Of a DNA stretch of 21,720 nt, positions 15,626 through 21,720 are shown piece by piece. The first letter of the stretch is position 1. Every line of letters starts with the position of its first letter. A program made the translations under genes and the position numbers. The notes below the pieces were generated by a model, which was not told the DNA's origin, ran no database searches, and saw nothing but the letters and a program-made list of their open reading frames with translations. The stretch is from a virus, in IMG/VR virus record IMGVR_UViG_3300007345_000330, positions 1 to 21,720 of that record. One strand, 5' to 3'.

Positions 15626-17257
15626 ATGGGAATAAAAATAAATCAGTATCCATTAGAAAGATTAACATTTGGCGATGACGATTACTACGACATTGACTAT
15701 TGGGATGGTGCAGGATACCAAACAGCGAAGATTAAAGGAAGTGTTATAAAAGCAGGGATTGAAGCAGGAGTTTTAACCATTTATGCCAATGACGGTACTT
15801 TATCGGGAAATAGGACTGTTAATTTAGACAGTTATTACCTTGCAATGCAAGGAGGGGAGGTAACATTTGGAGATTTTATGACGGTTATTTCCACAGATGC
15901 CTCAAGATATAGTTTAAGCCAATTCATAAGTAGCAATTCTCAACCTGTTTTGGTTGTTGGGAATCAACATGAAAATGTTGGAATCGGAACACACAATCCA
16001 AACACGTCTGCAAAATTGGAAATTATTAGTGATGACAAGGGTATTCTTATTCCAAGACTAACAACAACACAAAGGAATAATATTACATTAGGCGTAGGGG
16101 AGGAATCCTTATTGATATACAACACTACTACAAATCAGTTTGAGTATGTTGATTCATCATTAAATTGGGTTGCATTAGGAGGAGGCGGTGCGTCAATTTA
16201 TTCGTTGGACGGGACAATTGGAAGTGGAAGAATTGCTACTTTGACTGATACCGTAAGGTTTAAAGATGGTACTTTTGAAATACAAGGAGCTAATACATTA
16301 GGTACAGATACAGCTTTGGCAATCTATGACGGAGATTCAATACCAAATAAAAAGGTTGAATTTTTTAATAATGGAAATGTTGACATTAACGCAAATTGGA
16401 GAGCAAACGAAGGTACTATAAAACTTAACAGTAATAATCAGTCTTTTGTTGGTTTTGGATTAACTGATACAATTAACGGGTATTATGGTGGTTTCTTTTG
16501 GCGACCAACAACACAATACTTAACTATTGGTTCCAATACAGGAGGTTTTGCTATTGAGCACTCAGCAAATGTTCAATCATATATTTTTACATCTTCGAGC
16601 TTTACAAGTGAAAATGAATTAATAGTAAATGATAATTTTACATTAAACGGTAATCAAGAAATCAATGCGAATTGGGTTATAAGTAAAGGAACTCTTAACC
16701 TTAATTCCAACGACCAATCTTTTAACGGTATTGGATTAACTGATACAGTAACGGGATACATGGGATTCTTTGGTTATAGACCAACAAACGATTATTTAGT
16801 TATTGAGGCAACAAGTGCAGTAAGTGGTATTTCTTTTAATACAAGCGGAAGCATTGAAAGAGTTAAAATTACTGACAGCCAAACAACTATAAGTAATGAT
16901 TTAAACATGGACAACAACCGTATAAAAAATGCGGTTATTAATCCAAGTGTTCAAGAAACAGCATCAACAACATCATTCACAATAGATGCAGACAGTGAAA
17001 CAATGGGTGTTCTTACGGGAATGACACAAAATGTTAATATTGAAGCACCAACGGGAACTCCCGTTCAAGGTCAAAAGTTGATGTTAAGATTCAAGGATGA
17101 CGGAACAACAAGAAACTTTACATGGAATATTATTTGGAGAGCGATTGGTGTAACTTTACCAACAGCAACAACAGCTAATAAGACATTATATGTTGGAGCA
17201 GTTTACAACATCACTGATTCAAAGTGGGATGTTATTGCAGTAAAAGAAGAAGCATAA
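15626..17257 (+). CDS. tail fibre / receptor-binding protein, 543 aa
   Basis: The N-terminal 60 residues, with an Asp/Tyr-rich stretch (GDDDYYDIDYWDG), probably attach to the tail. Residues about 115-185 carry NVGIGTHNPNTSAKLEI, then PRLTTTQRNNI and LLIYNTTTNQFEYVDSS-W, a domain common to Bacteroidetes fibres and surface proteins. Residues 254-301 and 346-393 are two copies of one 48-residue beta unit (30 identical positions), 92 residues apart. The C-terminal 110 residues are strand-rich (QKLMLRFKDDGTTRNFTWN) and probably fold as a trimer head. It should bind the host surface. CpG content is far above the upstream tail genes, fitting exchange of host-range genes. Confidence 0.7.
   Translation: MGIKINQYPLERLTFGDDDYYDIDYWDGAGYQTAKIKGSVIKAGIEAGVLTIYANDGTLSGNRTVNLDSYYLAMQGGEVTFGDFMTVISTDASRYSLSQFISSNSQPVLVVGNQHENVGIGTHNPNTSAKLEIISDDKGILIPRLTTTQRNNITLGVGEESLLIYNTTTNQFEYVDSSLNWVALGGGGASIYSLDGTIGSGRIATLTDTVRFKDGTFEIQGANTLGTDTALAIYDGDSIPNKKVEFFNNGNVDINANWRANEGTIKLNSNNQSFVGFGLTDTINGYYGGFFWRPTTQYLTIGSNTGGFAIEHSANVQSYIFTSSSFTSENELIVNDNFTLNGNQEINANWVISKGTLNLNSNDQSFNGIGLTDTVTGYMGFFGYRPTNDYLVIEATSAVSGISFNTSGSIERVKITDSQTTISNDLNMDNNRIKNAVINPSVQETASTTSFTIDADSETMGVLTGMTQNVNIEAPTGTPVQGQKLMLRFKDDGTTRNFTWNIIWRAIGVTLPTATTANKTLYVGAVYNITDSKWDVIAVKEEA
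16385..16804 (+). repeat. diverged internal duplication in the fibre gene
   Basis: Copy 1 (16385-16528) and copy 2 (16661-16804) encode related 48-residue units with 30 identities, both starting INANW and sharing GLTDT and RPT. The DNA copies differ at many third positions, so the duplication is old and maintained at the protein level. Confidence 0.7.
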
Positions 17258-17275
17258 AAATAAAAACTAAATAAA

Positions 17276-17656
17276 ATGATTAAGAATAAAATACATTATC
17301 AAATCACAGGGGATTTCAAAGCAGATTTTGGAACGACAATCTCAAATCCTATCATTAAAATTGCAGTTTCAGACAAGGGAGTAATTGCAGACGGTTTATT
17401 GAAATGCGAATACAATGTATATGTTTCTGCGGATACGTATAATGCAGGAAAGTATTTCTTCAAGGGAGAGCATGAAGTAAACGAAGGAACAGAGGAAGAA
17501 CCCGTATTAGTATGGAAAAGGTTGGTTAATTTTACTTATCCAATTTCTGATGTACCTAATTGGGGAATTCAGAGTTACAAAGAGGATCAGAGAAAAATTA
17601 TTGCAAATACTTTTGGATATGATGTTTCAAAGGTTGTTTTAGTAGAGGAGGAATAA
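17276..17656 (+). CDS. small tail-associated protein, 126 aa
   Basis: Strand-rich N-terminus (FKADFGTTISNPIIKIAVS) and a mid-section KCEYNVYVSADTYNAG, ending with a helix and an acidic VVLVEEE. No known motif. Located between the fibre and adhesin-like genes in the high-CpG island, after an A-rich leader (AAAATAAAAACTAAATAAA). It may be a fibre-assembly or attachment accessory; this is position-based inference. Confidence 0.5.
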   Translation: MIKNKIHYQITGDFKADFGTTISNPIIKIAVSDKGVIADGLLKCEYNVYVSADTYNAGKYFFKGEHEVNEGTEEEPVLVWKRLVNFTYPISDVPNWGIQSYKEDQRKIIANTFGYDVSKVVLVEEE

Positions 17657-17682
17657 TTATGACATTCATAAATAATTAAAAG

Positions 17683-17970
17683 ATGCAATATTGGATAATA
17701 AGTAAAATAGAATTAATTGAAGGAACGGAAAACTTGCAGTTTACCGAAGTTGGATATACGGAGGATGAAAGTGTAGCAACAGAAATCAATGAGGATTATG
17801 ATTCTACTTTTGGAAAGTTTAGTGGGGAAAATAGAACTAAATTGGAAATTGGTCAAGTATTAATAAGTAGTTTTTTTGCAACTACTCCTTATGTCAATGA
17901 AGCAAGAACAATTGTGGATAATGTTGATGAATTAAACATACCGCAAATTAATTCTAAAAGTGAATTATAA
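17683..17970 (+). CDS. small hypothetical protein, 95 aa
   Basis: Not recognised. It is acidic (many Glu/Asp) and mixed alpha/beta, with WIISKIELIEGTENLQF at the start. Its stop overlaps the next gene's ATG by one base (TAATG), tying it to the following adhesin-like protein. No signal peptide or membrane segment. Same high-CpG base use as its neighbours, so probably transferred with them. Confidence 0.5.
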   Translation: MQYWIISKIELIEGTENLQFTEVGYTEDESVATEINEDYDSTFGKFSGENRTKLEIGQVLISSFFATTPYVNEARTIVDNVDELNIPQINSKSEL

Positions 17971-18650
17971 TGGCAGTACCAACAATAGGAAATGTTACCT
18001 ATAATAATCAGAATCCAAATGGAACAAGTATAACCATTAGTGGACATTCTCAAAATTCGGGAAGTGATAGACTGTTGGTTGTTACTGTTACTGCAATGAA
18101 TACAGCAAATATTACATCAATGACTTTTGGTGGAGTTGGATTGACTAAAATTCATGGTACGAACAGAAATGGAATAGGTCAAAGAATGGAAATGTGGTAC
18201 TTGTCAAATCCAAACTCAGGGAGTGGCAATATTGTTATCAATTATAATCCCGGACAATTTAATCCTATTGGATTTTGTGCAAGAAGTTTTACAAATAGCG
18301 GAGGTATTGGAAACTTTATATTAAATGGTGCAAGTGGAACACCAAGAAATGCAAATATAACTGTTAGTGATGACAGTTTAATAATGATGACAAGTTGTGC
18401 GTATAATGTTATTCCTTCAACAAATGGACAACAAATTCCAACAGGAACTAACAGAACTTTTACAGCTCAAAACACTTATAGACAGGTGGCAAATGGTGCA
18501 ATTAGTCAATCTTCGGGTCATAGTGCGGGTTCAATTCCATTGAGGGCGGTTGCAACAAGTGGTTCCATATCTTTAGATGCTGTAGAAATTTTAGGAATAA
18601 GTTCATCACCAACAACCGATGATGCAGATTTTTTTATGATATTAGAATAA
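17970..18650 (+). CDS. beta-sandwich adhesin-like tail protein, 226 aa
   Basis: Rich in Asn, Ser, Thr and Gly, with alternating strand pattern: RLLVVTVTAMNTANITSMTF, then a GVGLTKI turn, MWYLSNPNSGSGNIVINY, and a second half of the same type. The run 'LLVVTV...SMTFGGVGLT...MWYLSNP..GSGNIVI' resembles a domain found in bacterial and phage surface adhesins. It may be an additional receptor-binding or sugar-binding tip protein. It ends SSPTTDDADFFMILE, echoing the TTDD ending of the 770-aa tail protein. Its start shares one base with the previous stop and its stop touches the next ATG. Confidence 0.55.
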   Translation: MAVPTIGNVTYNNQNPNGTSITISGHSQNSGSDRLLVVTVTAMNTANITSMTFGGVGLTKIHGTNRNGIGQRMEMWYLSNPNSGSGNIVINYNPGQFNPIGFCARSFTNSGGIGNFILNGASGTPRNANITVSDDSLIMMTSCAYNVIPSTNGQQIPTGTNRTFTAQNTYRQVANGAISQSSGHSAGSIPLRAVATSGSISLDAVEILGISSSPTTDDADFFMILE

Positions 18651-19526
18651 ATGAGTGATTGTATAACCATAGAAGAAAGAGGATTTGCAGAGTATGAGGC
18701 AATCAGAATTCCAGTACCTAATACTGTGAATGAATTTGATGAGCCATTCAGATGCTGTGATGAAAAGCAATTAGTTTTGGCACATCCAACGGAAACAGAG
18801 AGTTATAAGAATGACATTACAAGTGCATGGATCAAATTATCTGGAATCACTGATACAATTACATTCAGTTTAACAAAGAATGGAGTTGCAACATCATATA
18901 CTCCGATTGAGAGAAGATTTGTGAAAGAGAGCCATTCATGGTACACAACAATTCAATGGAAGGATGTATTATTAAGTGATGGAGCAGGATGTTATAAGTT
19001 GGAATTACAGTATAGCATTGGAGGTATATCAGGGAGCTTGATATGGGGTATTTATGATCTTAAGCAATACAGCCTATCAACAGCAAAATATACAGCGAGA
19101 TTGAGAGTAAAATTCAATCTTAATCAAGCAATTGAAGGTATCAATTTCACAGATTCCAATGTGGAGGATACTTTGCGTTTTAATGGATTCATTGGAGAGC
19201 GACAACCAAACATGGAGATTGACAATCTGATATATCAAGATAGAACAGTGAGAACGGTTGTAAGGGAGAATCTTAATACATACCAGATAAAAACAGATCC
19301 TTATACAAACAGTATTATTGATTTAATGACTGATTTATACTTATTAAGTGAGAATGAGTTGTTCATATCAGATTACAATCAATTCAATCATACACATGGT
19401 ATCTTGGATCTTCCAGTGATTGTGCAGGAGAGTCCAGAGATAGATTATCTGGAGCAGTATCAGAGAAAAGCGGTATTAACGTGTACAGTTGGAGATAAGG
19501 TAAACAATAAAAGGACATATTATTAA
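18651..19526 (+). CDS. distal tail protein, 291 aa
   Basis: Begins directly after the preceding TAA, and base use returns to the main phage style from here. Two strand-rich halves: residues 1-150 include FDEPFRCCDEKQLVLAHP and a beta segment TDTITFSLTKNGVATSY; residues 150-291 include a helix LMTDLYLLSENELFISDYNQ and the strand-rich end VIVQESPEIDYLEQYQRK. I recognise the family only loosely as a conserved tail protein in Bacteroidetes phages. The cysteine pair CC may be structural. It may close the tail-gene block. Confidence 0.5.
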   Translation: MSDCITIEERGFAEYEAIRIPVPNTVNEFDEPFRCCDEKQLVLAHPTETESYKNDITSAWIKLSGITDTITFSLTKNGVATSYTPIERRFVKESHSWYTTIQWKDVLLSDGAGCYKLELQYSIGGISGSLIWGIYDLKQYSLSTAKYTARLRVKFNLNQAIEGINFTDSNVEDTLRFNGFIGERQPNMEIDNLIYQDRTVRTVVRENLNTYQIKTDPYTNSIIDLMTDLYLLSENELFISDYNQFNHTHGILDLPVIVQESPEIDYLEQYQRKAVLTCTVGDKVNNKRTYY

Positions 19527-19538
19527 AATAATTGACAG

Positions 19539-19841
19539 ATGAAAATTGAGATTAAGGGAAATTATGTGGTAATTGAGAGAGTAATTGGAGGAGTAACAAA
19601 GACTTTTGAATATGCACAGGGCAGGAGTTTTTATTTCACACGATTTGGACAATCAGGATTAGAAACTATTGAGATTATCAATGATATATCAGATGGTAAA
19701 ACATATGTAACAGTTGCAGATATTAATGCAGGATTGATTGTTGATGAGAATGATGCACCATACACTGTGCAGAGCCTTTTGGAGTTATTACAGGAGTACA
19801 CAGGTACTTTTGTTGGGAATAATGTAAAAACAACAGCCTAA
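19539..19841 (+). CDS. small hypothetical protein, 100 aa
   Basis: Not recognised. Residues 1-35 are strand-rich (MKIEIKGNYVVIERVIGG), residues 36-65 mixed, and residues 66-90 helical (VQSLLELLQEYTGTF). Its stop overlaps the next gene's start by one base (TAATG), so it is translationally coupled to the lysis genes but looks more like a tail component. No signal or membrane segment. Confidence 0.5.
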   Translation: MKIEIKGNYVVIERVIGGVTKTFEYAQGRSFYFTRFGQSGLETIEIINDISDGKTYVTVADINAGLIVDENDAPYTVQSLLELLQEYTGTFVGNNVKTTA

Positions 19842-20131
19842 TGGAACTTAATGCCTTAACCATTTCAGGAGTTATCATTACAATATTAATTGGTGTAGTG
19901 GGTTTCTTTCTTTCCAGATTGATTAATGATGTTAAACATTGCATGATTGAAACAGGAAGAAATAAGGGCCGTATTGACTTAATTGCAAAACAGCAGGAGA
20001 ATGATGTGAAAAGGATTGAGAATACAACACAATTGGAGATTAAGGCATTGGCCCAAAATGTGAGTGTGTTATCAAATAATGTGCATGAGTTGGTTGTGAT
20101 GATGGCAGAGAATGGAATTAAGAAAAAATGA
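19841..20131 (+). CDS. membrane-anchored coiled-coil protein, 96 aa
   Basis: One membrane helix at residues 7-28 (ISGVIITILIGVVGFFLSRL), then a charged coiled coil of about 60 residues (QENDVKRIENTTQLEIKALA). It is the first gene of the lysis cassette and overlaps the next by 4 bp (ATGA). Such proteins adjoining a holin may act as an antiholin or as a lysis regulator, or as a second holin; XhlA-type proteins have a comparable makeup in the opposite order. Assignment is tentative. Confidence 0.5.
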   Translation: MELNALTISGVIITILIGVVGFFLSRLINDVKHCMIETGRNKGRIDLIAKQQENDVKRIENTTQLEIKALAQNVSVLSNNVHELVVMMAENGIKKK

Positions 20132-20340
20132 ATGTTTTTCTATATATAAAAAAGTTAATTAACAGCAAGAGCAGTGATTCATCCAAGAGATTTCTTGGAA
20201 TTGGATTGACTGTTTTGGTTTATTTTGTAACATTAAGATATACCACAGTTGAAAACATGGAGTTCGTATTAGGGGAGCTTTTGAGTGCAATTTTGGTTAT
20301 AATGGGAGTATCAACATGGGAAACAATCAAAAAACAATAG
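20128..20340 (+). CDS. putative holin (two membrane helices), 70 aa
   Basis: Two hydrophobic helices: residues about 21-38 (RFLGIGLTVLVYFVTLRY) and 43-63 (MEFVLGELLSAILVIMGVS), with a basic N-terminal end (IKKLINSKSSDSSKR) and a charged C-terminal tail (ETIKKQ). Size, two-helix layout and the neighbouring spanin and endolysin genes point to a class II-type holin forming holes in the inner membrane. It overlaps the preceding gene (ATGA) and the next by 25 bp, so the four genes should be made from one transcript. Confidence 0.6.
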   Translation: MNVFLYIKKLINSKSSDSSKRFLGIGLTVLVYFVTLRYTTVENMEFVLGELLSAILVIMGVSTWETIKKQ

Positions 20341-20792
20341 GATTAAGCATTGCATTGATATTATTAGTTTTGATTTTTGCATTGGCATCATGCTCTCCAG
20401 TGAAAAGACATTCAAGATTAGTAAAAAAATACCCATTTGTACATCAAACTGATACAGTCATTCTAAGGGATACTTTGAGCATTATAGTACCAAAGGTACA
20501 ACATGATACAATTATGTTCTTAGATAGCTTTATAGTGGCCTTAAAAGACACAATTACGATTGAAAAGGATAATCTAACTGTTAAAATAACAGAGATCCAT
20601 GATTCCATATACATTGAGGCAGATTGTGATACGGTATATCTGGATAAGATAATAGAGAGAAAAATTCCTATAAAATACTACGAGGTTAATGATGGATTTT
20701 GTGTGAAGAATTATGCAAAATATATTGGATTAATATTCCTGATATTTGCATTAATGATTATTGCATATAAATTCCTCAAATTACTTAAATGA
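20316..20792 (+). CDS. unimolecular spanin (u-spanin), 158 aa
   Basis: The N-terminus has a signal sequence (SIALILLVLIFALASC) with lipobox LASC, so C26 would be lipidated and anchored in the outer membrane. Residues 134-154 form a second hydrophobic helix near the C-terminus (YIGLIFLIFALMIIAYKF), followed by KLLK, placing the other end in the inner membrane. Between them, residues 40-120 are rich in beta strands with repeated TDTV, HDTI, KDTI and HDSI turns. This is the layout of T1 gp11, the classic u-spanin that spans both membranes and fuses them in the last step of lysis of Gram-negative cells. Position between holin and endolysin supports this. A plain phage lipoprotein is a weaker alternative. 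Confidence 0.7.
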   Translation: MGNNQKTIGLSIALILLVLIFALASCSPVKRHSRLVKKYPFVHQTDTVILRDTLSIIVPKVQHDTIMFLDSFIVALKDTITIEKDNLTVKITEIHDSIYIEADCDTVYLDKIIERKIPIKYYEVNDGFCVKNYAKYIGLIFLIFALMIIAYKFLKLLK

Positions 20793-21406
20793 AAACCAAA
20801 GTCAAAGCATATACAGATCAGGAATTATTGAATAAAGTAAAAAGCCTGCCCACATTCACAAAGATTCCAAAACAAAGATGGATCTTAGGAGTAAGGTCAA
20901 AAGAGGATGTGTACAATAGTTATGATGATAAGTTCTATGAGTTTGAGGGAGAGAAATTTATCAGAGTATTAACAGGCACAACCAATGCAGGATCTGGAGT
21001 ATTAAGAGGAGGATTTCTTAAGTACAATAAGAGAGGAGTTGCAGTATTGAAGGCAGATGAATGGTACTATAACGTATGGAGTTATGGATTGCACAGAGGG
21101 AAGATGCCTGCATTGATCCAGAAAGGAAGGAGAGTGAAAGTGTATAGAGATGGTAACAAGAATAAGAAAGTTGAGCAGATTGGAGCTCCTGAATTGGGTT
21201 GGTATGGGATAAATTATCATACAAATACGTATGATTTTAGTTTAGCAAATTTAAAGGTTGTTAAGTGGGCCATTGGGTACTGGAGTGCAGGATGTCAGGT
21301 TATTAATGACAGGAGAAAATATATGGAGCAGATTGAATATTACAAGAAATCATTTGAGAATGGGGAGCAGATAATGGTATCTTTTTGCTTAATAGATGAG
21401 TTTTAA
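20789..21406 (+). CDS. endolysin with YkuD-like His/Cys motif
   Basis: 205 aa, last gene of the lysis cassette, overlapping the spanin by an ATGA. The region RGGFLKYNKRGVAVLKADEWYY, then SYGLHRGKMPALIQKG and VYRDGNKN, is typical of a peptidoglycan hydrolase family in Bacteroidetes phages. Near the end, H144 (INYHTNTYDFS) and WSAGCQVIND (C169) form the H...SxGC motif of L,D-transpeptidase (YkuD) folds and related phage peptidases, so the likely catalytic pair is His144 and Cys169. It would cleave stem-peptide bonds in the wall. No signal peptide is evident, so export would depend on the holin. Exact bond cleaved is not shown by the sequence. Confidence 0.72.
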   Translation: MKTKVKAYTDQELLNKVKSLPTFTKIPKQRWILGVRSKEDVYNSYDDKFYEFEGEKFIRVLTGTTNAGSGVLRGGFLKYNKRGVAVLKADEWYYNVWSYGLHRGKMPALIQKGRRVKVYRDGNKNKKVEQIGAPELGWYGINYHTNTYDFSLANLKVVKWAIGYWSAGCQVINDRRKYMEQIEYYKKSFENGEQIMVSFCLIDEF

Positions 21407-21443
21407 AAATCTTGATTGATTCCATTGTAAATCAAGGTGTGGT

Positions 21444-21481
21444 GGGCATGATCCTTAATTGGATTGTGCCTTTCTTTTTTT
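21444..21481 (+). terminator. Rho-independent terminator after the lysis genes
   Basis: GGGCATGATCC and GGATTGTGCCT form an 11-bp stem (three G-U pairs) around TTAATT, followed by TTCTTTTTTT. It lies 38 bp after the endolysin stop and should end the long + strand late transcript. A separate 7-bp inverted repeat (CTTGATT at 21411-21417, AATCAAG at 21430-21436) lies just upstream of it, without a U-run. Confidence 0.8.
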
Positions 21482-21545
21482 AGAATAATTGTCTTATATT
21501 GTGGGCAGTTCTTTATCTTAGACTTAAACAACTCAAGTTCACATG

Positions 21546-21577
21546 GGCACCTTTATTTGGCGAGGGTGCCTTTTTTT
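21546..21577 (+). terminator. second, tandem Rho-independent terminator
   Basis: GGCACC and GGTGCC pair around a 13-base loop, followed by seven T. Lying 65 bp after the first terminator, it either backs it up or ends a short RNA starting between 21482 and 21545. The 260-bp gap 21407-21666 otherwise shows only AT-rich promoter-like sequence and no convincing reading frame. Confidence 0.75.
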
Positions 21578-21593
21578 ATGTCCATGAAAGAAA

Positions 21594-21640
21594 TATTTTT
21601 GCATTTATTTTTGATATACAAGATAAATTTATATATTAGT
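21594..21640 (+). promoter_or_regulatory. candidate Bacteroidetes promoter for the next gene
   Basis: Two exact TATTTTTG octamers (21594-21601 and 21606-21613) fit the -7 consensus TAnnTTTG. Alternatively, their TTG ends serve as -33 elements for TAAATTTA (21624-21631, 22 bp later) or TATATTAG (21632-21639, 18 bp later), each one mismatch from consensus. Which set is used cannot be decided by eye. The next ATG is at 21667. Confidence 0.4.
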
Positions 21641-21666
21641 GCTTTATAACTTAAAATCATAACATC

Positions 21667-21720
21667 ATGTTAGAAATTTACAAAAAAGCTGAAAACAATT
21701 ACAGCGAGAATCCAGAGGGA
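21667..21720 (+). CDS. start of next gene (partial, 18 codons)
   Basis: An ATG after AT-rich leader TTAAAATCATAACATC opens a frame that runs to the window edge, reading MLEIYKKAENNYSENPEG. It follows two terminators and a promoter-like region, so it begins a new transcription unit. Too little is present to name it. Confidence 0.5.
   Translation, partial: MLEIYKKAENNYSENPEG

Larger units (their letters stand above)
15460..18650 (+). other. compositional island around the fibre genes (probable recombined cassette)
   Basis: Counting by eye, 14,001-15,400 has about 6 CG dinucleotides, while 15,626-17,025 has about 31, a roughly five-fold change over equal lengths. Gly shifts from almost only GGA to GGT/GGC/GGG, and Thr and Asn codons become more varied. 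The raised CpG continues, less strongly, to 18,650; after that AGA/AGG and GGA again dominate. The left edge lies inside the 770-aa tail gene and the right edge at the start of the 291-aa gene. Confidence 0.6.

Noticed and set aside
21464-21649. 61-aa open frame in the right intergenic region
   Set aside because: It runs through both terminators' T-tracts and the promoter-like region; hydrophobic low-complexity translation with no leader.
1-21720. CRISPR array, tRNA genes, insertion sequence or integrase
   Set aside because: No spaced direct repeats, cloverleaf-like segments, transposase or recombinase motifs were seen on either strand.

Overview
This window carries the structural and lysis half of a tailed bacteriophage or prophage with a long, probably siphovirus-type tail, infecting a member of the Bacteroidetes (most likely a flavobacterium). 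The sequence is AT-rich. Most start codons follow an A/T-rich leader with no Shine-Dalgarno motif, as is usual in Bacteroidetes. Putative promoters carry the octamer TATTTTTG, which fits the Bacteroidetes -7 consensus TAnnTTTG. Several proteins (tape-measure C-terminus, tail-tube N-terminus, fibre, endolysin) resemble those of Bacteroidetes phages. All three stop codons end genes, so the standard code applies. No terminase, integrase, tRNA or CRISPR array is visible, so whether the element is lytic or temperate cannot be decided here.

Layout. (1) 1-968: the end of one gene and two small genes of unknown role on the + strand, two of the three with paired-cysteine (probable zinc) motifs, closed by a hairpin terminator. 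(2) 981-2348: the portal gene, alone on the minus strand and divergent from everything to its right. (3) 2434-7287: head and connector genes on the + strand: prohead protease with an extra C-terminal domain, HK97-fold major capsid protein with N-terminal delta domain, a small Cys/Lys-rich protein, two head-tail joining proteins, the tail-tube protein and a 58-residue Lys-tailed protein. A hairpin follows each of the two small genes. (4) 7331-13300: tail assembly genes, a tape-measure gene split by one in-frame TAA, a tail-tip protein and a small helical protein. (5) 13302-19841: distal tail, fibre and adhesin-like proteins. The part from about 15,460 to 18,650 has much higher CpG and different codon choice, so it looks like an imported host-range cassette. 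(6) 19841-21406: an overlapping lysis cassette: membrane-anchored coiled-coil protein, two-helix holin candidate, single-protein (u-)spanin, and an endolysin with a YkuD-like His/Cys motif. (7) 21407-21720: two tandem terminators, a promoter region and the start of the next gene.

How it works together. Portal, protease and capsid protein build the procapsid, the connector proteins join it to a tail built on the tape measure, the fibre block recognises the host, and the last four genes would break inner membrane, wall and outer membrane in turn. The points most worth a second look are the in-frame ochre codon in the tape measure, the inverted portal gene, the matched 'major protein + Lys-tailed small protein + hairpin' units after capsid and tail-tube genes, the u-spanin, and the compositional island around the fibre.
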